A stretch of DNA of 64,000 nucleotides from an uncultured Clostridia bacterium (GTDB taxonomy: Bacteria > Bacillota > Clostridia > Lutisporales > Lutisporaceae), in the NCBI GenBank assembly GCA_937930535.1, contig CALGKJ010000050.1, positions 1 through 64,000 on the forward strand, written 5' to 3'. The notes beneath the pieces were generated by a model. It saw nothing but the letters and a program-made list of their open reading frames with translations, did not search any database and was not told the origin of the DNA. Shown piece after piece: positions 17,937 to 27,131 of the stretch. Numbering within the stretch: position 1 is the first letter of the stretch; each line of letters opens with the position of its first letter. The translations under genes and the position numbers were made by a program.

Positions 17937-18917
17937 TCAAAATAAACTTGATATTATATCATCCATAGTGATGTTAGCTAGGTATTTTCCTATATCATAA
18001 GCTTCAAGTGCATTTCTTACACAGTCTTCGGAGTGGCGTATACCTCTCAGCGCATTTTCAATATCCTTTATATCTCCTTCACCAAAAAAATCGCCATATA
18101 TACGGATATCTTGAATAATCCCTTTATTTACTTCCAAGTTAAACTCCACAGTACCTCCAGCAAAACGCTTTTCGATAGTTAAGCTGTATTTTGGAGAGCT
18201 GCCAAAATTCCATTCCCAGGTTGAAAACTTCTCTTTTACAATTTTATCTATTTCTTCAAGATCCTCTTTTGTAAATTCATATACCTTTGATATATTATTA
18301 GCTTTCATTACGTGGCTTGTCAGGTAGTCTCTAAAATCCAATACCGACATAGGTGTTTGCAAATGCTGACTTATGTTGGTTACTCTATTTGCAACTGATT
18401 TAACACTCTTATCCTCAAATTTCAAAGGGTTTGATTTAAGTGCTAATGATAAATCAGTTAAATTGCCGGAAAAAAGCAGCGTTCCATGGTGAAGTACACG
18501 ATTTGCATTATAGTACTGTGCATTTCCAGAAAACTTTTTGCCTTCTATAGTTATATCGTTTCTGCCTGAAAAATCTGCCTCCACAGATAAATCTCTAAGT
18601 GCATTTATTATGGGTTGAGTAAATTTTTTAAAATTTATTGTGTCATTTTTATCCTTATTAGTAATAAATGTAAAATTAATATTTCCAAGATCGTTAAATA
18701 CCGCCCCTCCCCCCGACAGCCTTCGTACTATTGTAATATTGTTTTCTTTAACATAGTTAAAATCTATTTCTGACAAAGCGTTCTGGTTTTTTCCTATTAA
18801 TACGCAGGGTTCATTTCTCCAGAGTATAAAACATTCATCATTAAAATTCTTCATGAAATACTCTTCGGCAGCATGGTTAAAATATGGGTTTGTATTATCA
18901 TTTTTTATATATAGCAT
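17937..18917 (-). CDS. lplA: Lipoate-protein ligase
   Basis: Activates free lipoate with ATP and attaches it to lipoyl-domain proteins such as GcvH. The product has 326 residues from the ATG at 18917. That start begins MLYIKNDNTNPYFNHAAEEY as in the family and follows AGGGAG; a longer frame to 19100 adds a hydrophobic stretch that is not part of the family. Motifs are RRLSGGGAVFND (lipoate-binding loop), GKKFSGNAQYY and HHGTLLFSGNL. The C-terminal accessory domain occupies roughly 250-326. It is the first gene of an lplA-lipA pair, so salvage and de novo sulfur insertion are encoded together. Confidence 0.93.
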   Translation of the reverse strand: MLYIKNDNTNPYFNHAAEEYFMKNFNDECFILWRNEPCVLIGKNQNALSEIDFNYVKENNITIVRRLSGGGAVFNDLGNINFTFITNKDKNDTINFKKFTQPIINALRDLSVEADFSGRNDITIEGKKFSGNAQYYNANRVLHHGTLLFSGNLTDLSLALKSNPLKFEDKSVKSVANRVTNISQHLQTPMSVLDFRDYLTSHVMKANNISKVYEFTKEDLEEIDKIVKEKFSTWEWNFGSSPKYSLTIEKRFAGGTVEFNLEVNKGIIQDIRIYGDFFGEGDIKDIENALRGIRHSEDCVRNALEAYDIGKYLANITMDDIISSLF

Positions 18918-19179
18918 AATTAAAATCTCCCTAAAAGGTTTATATTTATATGTCAAATTATAGAGTATCGGAGGGATTTCTACAAGGTTAATCAATAGAA
19001 CAGATATTTGGAATGCTATAAAAGCTATTGATTGGAGGAAGATTATATTTTTATTAAATAGAGAATGTAGGATTTGTAATATTTGCATTGATAAAGTCAT
19101 AGGATATTTTGTGTAGTTTGAAAAATATGTATGGAAATGACTTAGTGTGATTTATATAATACTTGTATATAAAAAATGG

Positions 19180-19209
19180 TTGACAGTAACTTTTGTCGGG
19201 TGCTAATAT
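19180..19209 (+). promoter_or_regulatory. Sigma-A promoter of the glycine cleavage operon
   Basis: Perfect TTGACA (19180-19185), 18-bp spacer, TAATAT (19204-19209). It lies just upstream of the riboswitch, so the aptamer starts within about 25 nt of the expected transcription start. Confidence 0.75.
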
Positions 19210-19231
19210 AAAATTAAAGAATATATTACCA

Positions 19232-19469
19232 GATGATGACAATGGGAGACATCAATTTATGATGGCCGAAGAAGAAATGTAGCGTTTGCCAAGACGTTTA
19301 CAGAAACTTTCAGGCAAAAGTATCGTTGTCTGATGGAACTCTGAAAAGACCGAAAGGCACCGAAGGAGAAAGCGGCATAACAATGCGGGAAAACCGCATA
19401 ATAATGCAGTGATACTCTCAGGTAAAGAAAACAGAGAATGCAAGGCTTATGTTAGCTTTGCATTTTTTT
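19232..19469 (+). ncRNA. Tandem glycine riboswitch with terminator expression platform
   Basis: Two adjacent aptamers are recognisable by conserved cores. Aptamer 1 (about 19232-19350) has GGGAGA, GCCGAAGAAGAAA, ACTTTCAGGCAAAAG, then GAACTCTG. Aptamer 2 (about 19352-19436) has GGCACCGAAGGAGAAAGC, ACTCTCAGGTAAAGA and ACAGAGA. A strong hairpin follows: AATGCAAGGCT (19437-19447) pairs with AGCTTTGCATT (19454-19464) with one G-U, then T5. In this class glycine binding normally relieves termination and turns on glycine cleavage genes, which fits the operon that follows. Core motifs are seen; on/off polarity is inferred from the family. Confidence 0.9.
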
Positions 19470-19506
19470 ATTTTATCCAAATTAAAAATGAATGGAGGAA
19501 AACAAA

Positions 19507-19890
19507 ATGCAAATTATTGAAGGTTTATATTACACAAGGGATCACGAATGGGTTAGGGTTGAAGGCGCAGAAGCCTATATAGGTATCACAGATTATGCAC
19601 AGCAGGCACTGGGTGATATAGTTTATGTGGAATTATCAGAAATCGGAACAGTGTTAAATCAGGAAGAAACCTTTGGGACGGTAGAGTCAGTTAAAGCAGC
19701 ATCTGACATGTATATACCAGTATCTGGAACGGTCACTAGAACCAATGAAGACCTTGCTGATAATCCAGCCTTGGTGAATGATGACCCGTTCGGAACTTGG
19801 ATGGTTTGCGTAGAAATGAGTAATACCAAAGAATTAGAGCAATTGCTGAGTGCATCAGCTTATAAGGAATTATGCAGCGAGGTGGAATAA
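19507..19890 (+). CDS. gcvH: Glycine cleavage system H protein
   Basis: Lipoyl carrier that shuttles the aminomethyl group between P, T and L proteins. The product has 127 residues. Lipoylated Lys63 sits in [12 protein letters not shown], with downstream [19 protein letters not shown] as in the family. The ATG at 19507 is preferred because GGAGG (19494-19498) sits 8 bp before it; an ATG at 19492 would overlap that site. First gene of the riboswitch-controlled operon. The stop is 1 bp before the gcvPA ATG. Confidence 0.96.
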   Translation: MQIIEGLYYTRDHEWVRVEGAEAYIGITDYAQQALGDIVYVELSEIGTVLNQEETFGTVESVKAASDMYIPVSGTVTRTNEDLADNPALVNDDPFGTWMVCVEMSNTKELEQLLSASAYKELCSEVE

Positions 19891-19891
19891 A

Positions 19892-21253
19892 ATGAACGTC
19901 TACATACCTAATACCAAGGAAAACCAGCAGCATATGCTGGAAACAATGGGTTTAAATGCAATTGAGGAGCTTTTTGAGCATATACCAGAGGGAATTAGGT
20001 TGAAAACAGAGCTGAAACTGGAATCAGGACAATCAGAATTAGAATTAGGACGTCATATTAAGCTTTTAACTGATAAAAACAAAGGCACAGCCGACTTGAC
20101 CTGTTTTCTTGGTGCTGGTTCCTATGACCGATATATACCCTCTGTAATAAAGCACTTAATCTTTAGATCAGAATTTTATACAGCTTATACTCCCTATCAG
20201 CCTGAAATAAGTCAAGGTACTTTACAAGCTATTTTCGAGTTTCAAACCATGATTGCCAATCTGACTGGAATGGACGTAGCAAATGCCTCCATGTATGATG
20301 GAGCGTCTGCTTGTGCCGAAGCGGCATTGGTGGCAGCAGAAAACACAAAACGCAAGCAGATTATAGTTTCTAAGGCAGTACATCCAGAGGTCAGAGCGGT
20401 ATTGTCAACCTATACTCGTTTTAACAATATTGAGTTATTAGAAATAGATATAAAGGATGGAGTTACAGACCTTGAACGGCTGGGAGCCGCATTGTCAGAC
20501 AAAACAGCCGGTGTTATTTTGCAAAATCCAAACTTTTTTGGAGTTATTGAAGACTTAGAGCCTATGGAAAAGCTGATTCATGAAAAAAAGGCTATGATGA
20601 TTGTAAATGTTTCTGATCCATTGGCTTTAGCATTAATCAAAAGCCCGGGAGAGCAGAAAGCAGATATCGTAGTAGGAGAAGGTCAATCTCTTGGAATCAG
20701 CTTAAGCTTTGGCGGACCATATCTTGGTTTTATGGCAGCCACCAACAAGCTCTTAAGAAAATTGCCGGGACGCATTGTGGGAGAGACCACAGACACAGAA
20801 GGGCGAAGAGCCTTTGTTCTTACTCTGCAAGCCAGAGAACAGCATATACGCAGGGAAAAGGCTACATCCAATATCTGCTCCAATCAAGCACTTAATGCCT
20901 TAGCAGCTACTATCTATATGTCAATTATGGGTAAAAAAGGATTAGTAGAAGCTGCACAGCAGAGTATGAATAAATCTCACTATGCACTGGCAGAGCTGAA
21001 AAAAGCTGGCATACAACCTTTATTTGATAAGCCATTCTTTAACGAATTTGCTGTTAAGCTAAATAAAGACGCAAAAGCTGTTAATGAAAAGCTGTTAGAA
21101 AAAGGTATATTGGGAGGCTATGTCTTAGAAAGTGATGTATTAGGCAGTGCTTATTCAGAAGATGAAAATGTTATGCTCATATGCGTGACAGAAAAACGAA
21201 CTAAGGAAGAAATAGATACTCTTGTTTCTATATTAGCAAAGGAGGGTAAATAA
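19892..21253 (+). CDS. gcvPA: Glycine dehydrogenase (decarboxylating) subunit 1
   Basis: N-terminal half of the split P protein, which with GcvPB decarboxylates glycine and loads aminomethyl onto GcvH. The product has 453 residues. It contains [36 protein letters not shown], and [12 protein letters not shown], all standard for this subunit. The ATG at 19892 follows GAGGTGG; an upstream in-frame ATG at 19850 lies inside gcvH and lacks a site. The gcvPB ATG follows its stop directly. Split P proteins are typical of Bacillota. Confidence 0.96.
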   Translation: MNVYIPNTKENQQHMLETMGLNAIEELFEHIPEGIRLKTELKLESGQSELELGRHIKLLTDKNKGTADLTCFLGAGSYDRYIPSVIKHLIFRSEFYTAYTPYQPEISQGTLQAIFEFQTMIANLTGMDVANASMYDGASACAEAALVAAENTKRKQIIVSKAVHPEVRAVLSTYTRFNNIELLEIDIKDGVTDLERLGAALSDKTAGVILQNPNFFGVIEDLEPMEKLIHEKKAMMIVNVSDPLALALIKSPGEQKADIVVGEGQSLGISLSFGGPYLGFMAATNKLLRKLPGRIVGETTDTEGRRAFVLTLQAREQHIRREKATSNICSNQALNALAATIYMSIMGKKGLVEAAQQSMNKSHYALAELKKAGIQPLFDKPFFNEFAVKLNKDAKAVNEKLLEKGILGGYVLESDVLGSAYSEDENVMLICVTEKRTKEEIDTLVSILAKEGK

Positions 21254-22714
21254 ATGAGAAAATATGATAAATTGATCTTTGAGCTTTCCTCAGATCAAAG
21301 GCAGGCATATAATTTACCTCCCTGTGATGTCGCAAAAGAAAATATAGAAAATATTATTCCTAAGCATTTACTGCGTGAAAGTGAGCTGGTTTTACCTCAA
21401 GTAAGCGAGCCGGAGGTAGTTCGGCATTATACTCAATTGTCTATGAAAAACTATGGCTTAGACGGAGGCTTTTACCCATTAGGCTCCTGCACTATGAAAT
21501 ATAATCCAAAGATAAATGAAGATGTTGCTGCTATGACTGGATTTAGTGATTTACATCCTTATCAGCCTGAGTCTACTGTTCAAGGGGCGTTGCAACTGAT
21601 GTATGAGCTGGATTGCATGTTATCAGAGATTACAGGTATGGCAAAATTCAGTCTTCAGCCAGCGGCTGGTGCTCACGGTGAACTGGCAGGACTGATGATT
21701 TTTAAGGCATATCACGAAAATCGTGGTGATATGAAGCGTAACAAAATCATTGTTCCAGATTCTTCCCATGGTACTAACCCAGCAAGTGCAGCAGAAGCAG
21801 GCTTTGAGGTTATTGAAATAAAATCTGCACCAGATGGCACAGTTGATATAGAAGCCTTAAAAAATGTACTAAATGATGAAGTAGCAGGCTTGATGCTTAC
21901 TAATCCTAATACACTAGGCTTATTTGAAAGCAATATTCAAGAAATAGCAAGCTTGGTTCATGAAGCTGGCGGTTTGCTGTATTATGATGGTGCCAACATG
22001 AATGCAATTATGGGAATTACCCGCCCGGGAGATATGGGCTTTGATGTTGTTCACCTTAATCTGCATAAAACCTTTTCCACACCTCATGGCGGAGGCGGAC
22101 CAGGCTCAGGTCCAGTCGGAGTAGTACAGCGGCTGGTAGATTTTCTGCCGCAGCCTACAGTTGAAAAACAAAAGGATGCTTATTACCTGAAAACTGATAA
22201 TTTCTTGTCCATTGGCAAGCTGAGAAGCTTTTACGGAAGCTTTGGAATATTGGTCAGAGCATACTGCTATATTAAGACCATGGGAGCGGCGGGCTTAAAG
22301 GAAGCTGCACTGAATGCAGTACTAAACGCAAATTATTTAAAGGAAAAGCTAAAATCACATTATGATCTGCCTTTTGATCGTATATGTATGCATGAGTTTG
22401 TATTGGCTGGACTTGGGAAAAATGCACCCCATGTATCCACCTTGGATGTTGCCAAGAGACTATTGGACTTAGGCTATCATCCTCCTACAATATATTTCCC
22501 TTTGATAGTTGAAAATGCACTGATGATTGAACCTACTGAGACAGAAAGCTTAGAAACTCTAGACAGCTTTGCAGAAACTATGCTTCAAATTGCAGAAGAA
22601 GCAAAATCCAAGCCGGAGGTGCTTAAAGCTTCACCGTCAACCACAGTAGTTACAAGGCTGGATGAAGTAAAAGCTGCCAGAACGCCTGTACTTAAATGGA
22701 AGGGGCAGGAATAA
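21254..22714 (+). CDS. gcvPB: Glycine dehydrogenase (decarboxylating) subunit 2
   Basis: Catalytic PLP-binding half of the P protein, 486 residues. PLP Lys272 is in [16 protein letters not shown]. Other signatures are [24 protein letters not shown]-like [12 protein letters not shown] and [11 protein letters not shown]. It begins immediately after the gcvPA stop, with GGAGGG at 21241-21246 inside gcvPA. The C-terminal region shows the usual [12 protein letters not shown]. Confidence 0.96.
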   Translation: MRKYDKLIFELSSDQRQAYNLPPCDVAKENIENIIPKHLLRESELVLPQVSEPEVVRHYTQLSMKNYGLDGGFYPLGSCTMKYNPKINEDVAAMTGFSDLHPYQPESTVQGALQLMYELDCMLSEITGMAKFSLQPAAGAHGELAGLMIFKAYHENRGDMKRNKIIVPDSSHGTNPASAAEAGFEVIEIKSAPDGTVDIEALKNVLNDEVAGLMLTNPNTLGLFESNIQEIASLVHEAGGLLYYDGANMNAIMGITRPGDMGFDVVHLNLHKTFSTPHGGGGPGSGPVGVVQRLVDFLPQPTVEKQKDAYYLKTDNFLSIGKLRSFYGSFGILVRAYCYIKTMGAAGLKEAALNAVLNANYLKEKLKSHYDLPFDRICMHEFVLAGLGKNAPHVSTLDVAKRLLDLGYHPPTIYFPLIVENALMIEPTETESLETLDSFAETMLQIAEEAKSKPEVLKASPSTTVVTRLDEVKAARTPVLKWKGQE

Positions 22715-22718
22715 AATA

Positions 22719-24131
22719 ATGGAAAAACATGATTTTGATTTGATTGTCATCGGCGGCGGACCCGGGGGATATGTTGCGGCCATTCGAGCAGCACAGCTAG
22801 GTTTAAAAATTTGTGTTGTTGAACGTCAAAAAATGGGCGGTACCTGTCTGAACTGGGGATGTATTCCTACAAAAGCCTTGTACCGAAGTGCTGAGGTCTG
22901 CCACTTAGCAAAAAACAGTGAGGAATTTGGTATTGTCAGCGAGAAAATCACCATCAACTGGGAGCAGGTACAATCTCGAAAGGATAAGATTGTCAGCCAG
23001 TTGGTTGTCGGTATTGTTCAGCTAATGAAGGCTAACAACATTACGGTTGTTGAGGGAGAAGCAAAGCTGAAGGATGTTAACAGTATTCTTGTCACAAAAG
23101 CAGATGGGGAGACTGCTTGTGTTTCTGCCGCAAATATTATTATTGCAACAGGCTCCAAGCCAGCAGTTCTTCCGATTGAAGGTGTTGAATTACCTGGTGT
23201 TTTGGACAGTACTGATTTATTAGCTCTAGATCACATTCCTCAAAGGCTTGCAATTATAGGCGGCGGAGTAATTGGTATGGAGTTTGCCGCAATATTTAAT
23301 GCTTTTGGAAGTCAAGTAACGGTAATTGAATTTTTACCCAATGTTTTAGCTCAGATGGATACTGATATTAGTAAGAGATTGACACCTATGATGAAGAAAA
23401 AGGGTATTGAGATATTGACTGCTTCAAGGGTTATGAAAATTGAGAAGCAGGAAGGATTAGTACTGACTGTTTCAACAAAAAAAGGAGATATTCAGATACA
23501 GGCTGATGAAGTACTTATGGCTGCCGGCAGACAGCCTGTAGTTGATAATCTGATGCTTGAAAATGCTAATATAGCTTATGATAAAAAAGGCATTAAAGCA
23601 AATGCTTATGGACAAACCAATGTGCCGCATATTTATGCCATCGGCGATGTTACAGGAGGAATGATGCTGGCACATACAGCATCACATCAAGGGATTACCG
23701 CTGTAGAGCATATTATGGGAGTTGAAGCCAAACATGATGCAATGGTAGTGCCAAGCTGTGTATTTACCTTTCCAGAAATTGCAGCAGTTGGTATAACGGA
23801 AGACGAAGCCCGAGCAAAGGGGCTTAACTATAAAATCGGAAAATTTATGTTTGGAGCTAACGGAAAAGCTCTGACCCTAGGAGAAGGGGAGGGGTTTTTA
23901 AAGGTAATATCTGACGAAAATGATATACTTATGGGAGTACATATTATGGGACCCCACGCATCGGATTTAATACATGAGGGTGTACTTGCCATAGGCATGA
24001 AGCTTAAGGCAGAGGACATCATAGGAACAATACATGCCCATCCCACTCTCAGCGAGGCTTTTTCAGAGGCTGTTATGGGGCTGAAAGGTGTTGCAATACA
24101 TGCCGCACCAGTGAAAAAAATTCAAAACTAG
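22719..24131 (+). CDS. lpdA: Dihydrolipoyl dehydrogenase (glycine cleavage L protein)
   Basis: FAD enzyme that reoxidises the dihydrolipoyl arm of GcvH with NAD+. The product has 470 residues. It shows the FAD-binding GGGPGGYVAAIRAAQLG, the redox disulfide Cys43/Cys48 in GGTCLNWGCIPTK, the NAD-binding GGGVIGMEFA, and the C-terminal HAHPTLSEAFSE with the catalytic His-Glu pair. It lacks an N-terminal lipoyl domain. It starts 4 bp after gcvPB and ends 8 bp before the gcvT-glyA gene, so it is the L protein of this complex. Confidence 0.96.
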   Translation: MEKHDFDLIVIGGGPGGYVAAIRAAQLGLKICVVERQKMGGTCLNWGCIPTKALYRSAEVCHLAKNSEEFGIVSEKITINWEQVQSRKDKIVSQLVVGIVQLMKANNITVVEGEAKLKDVNSILVTKADGETACVSAANIIIATGSKPAVLPIEGVELPGVLDSTDLLALDHIPQRLAIIGGGVIGMEFAAIFNAFGSQVTVIEFLPNVLAQMDTDISKRLTPMMKKKGIEILTASRVMKIEKQEGLVLTVSTKKGDIQIQADEVLMAAGRQPVVDNLMLENANIAYDKKGIKANAYGQTNVPHIYAIGDVTGGMMLAHTASHQGITAVEHIMGVEAKHDAMVVPSCVFTFPEIAAVGITEDEARAKGLNYKIGKFMFGANGKALTLGEGEGFLKVISDENDILMGVHIMGPHASDLIHEGVLAIGMKLKAEDIIGTIHAHPTLSEAFSEAVMGLKGVAIHAAPVKKIQN

Positions 24132-24139
24132 GAGGGCTT

Positions 24140-26782
24140 ATGGATACTTTAAAAAGAACGGTGCTTTTTCATGAGCATTTAAGGCTAAAGGCCAATATGG
24201 TAGACTTTGGCGGATGGGAAATGCCTGTAAATTATCCTGCTGGTATTGTTGAAGAACACCTTTGTACCAGAAAAAAAGCAGGACTATTTGATGTTTCTCA
24301 TATGGGAAGATTTGTGATTACTGGAAAAGATGCAACAGCGTTTTTACAATATGTTTTAACAAACAATGTACTGGCTTTGGATGTGAAGCAGGCTCAGTAT
24401 ACCATGATTCCAAATGAAAATGGCGGTGCATTAGATGATGCTTATCTTTACCGTTTTTATGAAGATGAATATTTATTGGTTGTAAATGCAGCTAATGCTG
24501 ATAAGGATTGGGAGCATTTAACCAAGGAAATAAAAGCCTTTGATGCTCATATAGCCAACAAATCTGATGTTCTTGCTATGATTGCCATACAAGGACCAGA
24601 GTCCAAAAACATTTTGGGCAAGTTATCAAAGGATACGTACTTGACTGAACCTATAAGAAATTCACTTAATATTATTGAATTAGACAACAAAGAGGTACTT
24701 ATTGCCAAAACGGGATATACAGGAGAACCCATTGGATTTGAGTTATTTGTTAAGAGTGAGGATGCAGCGGGTATTTGGACACTCTTAATAGAAAATGGTG
24801 CTATGCCAGTGGGGCTTGGAGCAAGAGACACCTTAAGGCTGGAAGCTGGCTTGCCCCTATATGGACATGAGCTGGGGCTGGATGTCAATGAACAAGAGAT
24901 CCCAATATTTGCAGTTCCCTTAGCAAAATTCGCAGTAAGCTTTGCTGAGGCAAAGGGGGATTATATAGGCAGAGAAGCCTTACTCAGACAGTTTGAAGCC
25001 TTGCAGAGAATAATAAAAAGGGATTTTTCAAATATAGCAGACCTTCCTAGAATGGTTAAGCCTATTGCCTTAGACGGCAAAGGGATTGCAAGAAGCGGCT
25101 TTAAGGTATTTAAGGACGGCATAGAAGTAGGAAATATAACCAGCGGTACTATGGTGCCCTATTTAAAGACAGAAGGACAAGGACTGGAAACAATCATAAA
25201 GGATGAAAAAGCTATGAGATCCATCGGGCTGGCTCTTGTAGACAGTGATATTTTGGTAGATGCTCAGGTAGAGGTTGAAATACGTGGAAACAAGGTAAAA
25301 GCAGTAATACCGCCTTATCATCTGAGAGGAGATGCACCACCCTTTGCCAGACCTATACTTCATGACTTTACAGAGACTCGTAAGGTGGATACCTCCGCAG
25401 ACTATAAAACCAAAGCACTAAATCTGATTGAGAAAAGCTTTAATAATCACTTATGGCGTCAAGAGGAAAGCATAAATCTAATACCATCGGAGCAATCACA
25501 TTCTAGTGCTGTAAGATTGCTGTCCATTATGGATCCATCCTTCAGATATGCCGAACATAAAAAAATCAAGTCTTTTTATGATTATGATGTTTTTTATTAT
25601 CAAGGCACAAAATTTATAGATGAAGTAGAGCACTTATTAGTTGAAGAGCTGAAAAAATACTTCAACTGTACAGAAGTAGAGACAAGAGTTATTAGCGGTC
25701 AAATGGCTAATACAGCGGTGTTTAGTGCTATTATGGACTTCAAAAACAGAGTTAATAGAAAAAAAGAAGCCAGCAGATTAGGCTATGTTATGAACAATCA
25801 TATTATACGAGGCGGACATCTAAGCGCACAGCCTATGGGTGCTTTGCATGACTATATTGCTAAAGACCCCATTACTGAAAAATCAGCTATAGTTAATTTT
25901 CCGGTGTTAAAGGATAACATCTTTAAAATAGATGTTGAAGAAACAAAGAAAATCATTGCCAAATACAAACCGGAGCTTATTATCTTTGGTAAAAGCATGG
26001 TGCTGCATAAAGAACCGGTTAAGGAAATCAGAGAGTTCGTAGACGAGCAAAACATCAATACAGTTATTATGTACGATATGGCTCATGTTCTTGGATTGGC
26101 AGGAGACTACTTCCAAAATCCATTTGCAGAAGGAGCTGAAATTGTAACAGGATCTACTCACAAAACCTTCTTCGGTACTCAAAGAGGTATAATAGCAGGA
26201 AACTATCAAAAGGAAGATTACAAATATGCTTTATGGGAAACCATTGAAACAAGAGCCTTCCCAGGAAGTGTCAGCAATCATCACCTAGGAACCATGGTAG
26301 GACTGCTGATGGCAGCCTATGAGATGAACCACTTTAAAGATGAGTATCAAAAGAACATAATTGAAAATGCCAAGTACTTTGCAAAATGCTTAAAGCAAGC
26401 GGGCTTGGATGTAGCAGGAGATCCAGACATATCCTATACAGAAACCCATCAGGTAATTGTAAAGGTAGGCTATGGCACAGGCGCAGAGGCAGCCAACAGA
26501 CTTGAAGATAACAATATCATTGTTAACTATCAAGCTACACCAGAAGAAGAAGGCTTTACTGCATCAGGCGCATTACGTTTGGGTGTTTCTGAAATGGTGA
26601 GATTTGGATTCGATAAAAAGGAATTTGAACAGCTGGCTGAAATTATGGCTGATGTCATACTAAGAAATAAGAATGTTAAAGAAGCTGTTAAGAAGCTGAG
26701 AAGCCAATTTACAGCTATGAAATACTGCTTTACCGATGAAGAAATTGTTGAGGGCTTAAATAAATTGGCAGCTAAGCTTTAG
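24140..26782 (+). CDS. Fused aminomethyltransferase (GcvT) and serine hydroxymethyltransferase-like protein
   Basis: Single 880-residue chain combining two folate enzymes. Residues 1-415 are a T protein: VDFGGWEMPVNYPAGIVEEH, GLFDVSHMGRF, TGYTGEPIGFELF and RDTLRLEAGLPLYGHEL, giving 5,10-methylene-THF and ammonia from the aminomethyl-H protein. Residues 430-880 are a PLP enzyme resembling serine hydroxymethyltransferase: RQEESINLIPSEQ, FYYQGTKFIDEVE, MYDMAHVLGLAG and the PLP Lys675 in GSTHKTFFGTQRG. The second half departs from canonical SHMT (usual TTTTHKTLRGPRGG), so its substrate should be treated as provisional. Fusion would couple glycine cleavage to glycine-serine exchange through methylene-THF. 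It is the last gene of the riboswitch operon. The reading frame is continuous with no junction stop. Confidence 0.88.
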   Translation: MDTLKRTVLFHEHLRLKANMVDFGGWEMPVNYPAGIVEEHLCTRKKAGLFDVSHMGRFVITGKDATAFLQYVLTNNVLALDVKQAQYTMIPNENGGALDDAYLYRFYEDEYLLVVNAANADKDWEHLTKEIKAFDAHIANKSDVLAMIAIQGPESKNILGKLSKDTYLTEPIRNSLNIIELDNKEVLIAKTGYTGEPIGFELFVKSEDAAGIWTLLIENGAMPVGLGARDTLRLEAGLPLYGHELGLDVNEQEIPIFAVPLAKFAVSFAEAKGDYIGREALLRQFEALQRIIKRDFSNIADLPRMVKPIALDGKGIARSGFKVFKDGIEVGNITSGTMVPYLKTEGQGLETIIKDEKAMRSIGLALVDSDILVDAQVEVEIRGNKVKAVIPPYHLRGDAPPFARPILHDFTETRKVDTSADYKTKALNLIEKSFNNHLWRQEESINLIPSEQSHSSAVRLLSIMDPSFRYAEHKKIKSFYDYDVFYYQGTKFIDEVEHLLVEELKKYFNCTEVETRVISGQMANTAVFSAIMDFKNRVNRKKEASRLGYVMNNHIIRGGHLSAQPMGALHDYIAKDPITEKSAIVNFPVLKDNIFKIDVEETKKIIAKYKPELIIFGKSMVLHKEPVKEIREFVDEQNINTVIMYDMAHVLGLAGDYFQNPFAEGAEIVTGSTHKTFFGTQRGIIAGNYQKEDYKYALWETIETRAFPGSVSNHHLGTMVGLLMAAYEMNHFKDEYQKNIIENAKYFAKCLKQAGLDVAGDPDISYTETHQVIVKVGYGTGAEAANRLEDNNIIVNYQATPEEEGFTASGALRLGVSEMVRFGFDKKEFEQLAEIMADVILRNKNVKEAVKKLRSQFTAMKYCFTDEEIVEGLNKLAAKL

Positions 26783-26814
26783 GTAACAAGCACTGAAGAC
26801 AAGGAACTAAATAA

Positions 26815-26958
26815 AAAAAGCACTTTCTGTTATTATAGCTTAGAGACTTTAAGGGTGAAAATATTTTTCGTCTAAAAGTCTCTAAGCTCTTTGTGAGAAA
26901 CAACTGGAAATATTAAATTATGAAGTTGGTTCTCTATACAAGACAGAAGGTGCTTTTT
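26815..26958 (+). terminator. Terminator of the glycine cleavage operon, carrying an inserted two-hairpin element
   Basis: Arms 26815-26830 (AAAAAGCACTTTCTGT) and 26943-26958 (ACAGAAGGTGCTTTTT) pair over 16 bp with one G-U. The loop is 112 nt and consists almost entirely of the repeat element at 26834-26938. Confidence 0.78.
26834..26938 (+). repeat. Two-hairpin repeat element, copy 1
   Basis: A 105-bp element bounded by TATAG and CTATA. Hairpin 1: AGCTTAGAGACTTT (26837-26850) with AAAAGTCTCTAAGCT (26874-26888). Then conserved CTTTGTGAGAA. Hairpin 2: GAGAAACAACT (26895-26905) with AGTTGGTTCTC (26924-26934). It has the same length and layout as copy 2 at 29634, but hairpin 1 differs in sequence. 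No ORF. Probably a non-autonomous mobile element or a structured RNA. Confidence 0.72.
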
Positions 26959-27131
26959 GTAGTATATGTTGAATGGATTTTACAAAAAACCAATGAAATA
27001 ATAAGCAAAATCAATTGATGTATAAGCACCCTTCTGTTATTATGATATAAGCATACTATATAACGTGAGTTCGATAAAGTAAGCAAAGGAAAGTGTTTGA
27101 ACAATGTAAATTATTAATAAAGGGTGAGATT
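26959..27131. other. Gene-free stretch before topB with partial repeat motifs
   Basis: The stretch contains AAGCACCCTTCTGTTATTAT (27025-27044), which resembles the left arm of the preceding terminator. It also contains TAACGTGAGTTCGATAAAG (27061-27079), a short motif found inverted at 16954-16972 and, less well, at 50822-50840. No promoter is convincing. Confidence 0.4.

Noticed and set aside
26815-26958. Considered as a metabolite riboswitch upstream of topB
   Set aside because: No known aptamer core is present, the outer stem is an ordinary terminator of the preceding operon, and a second copy at 29634 lies between convergent genes where a riboswitch would have no target.
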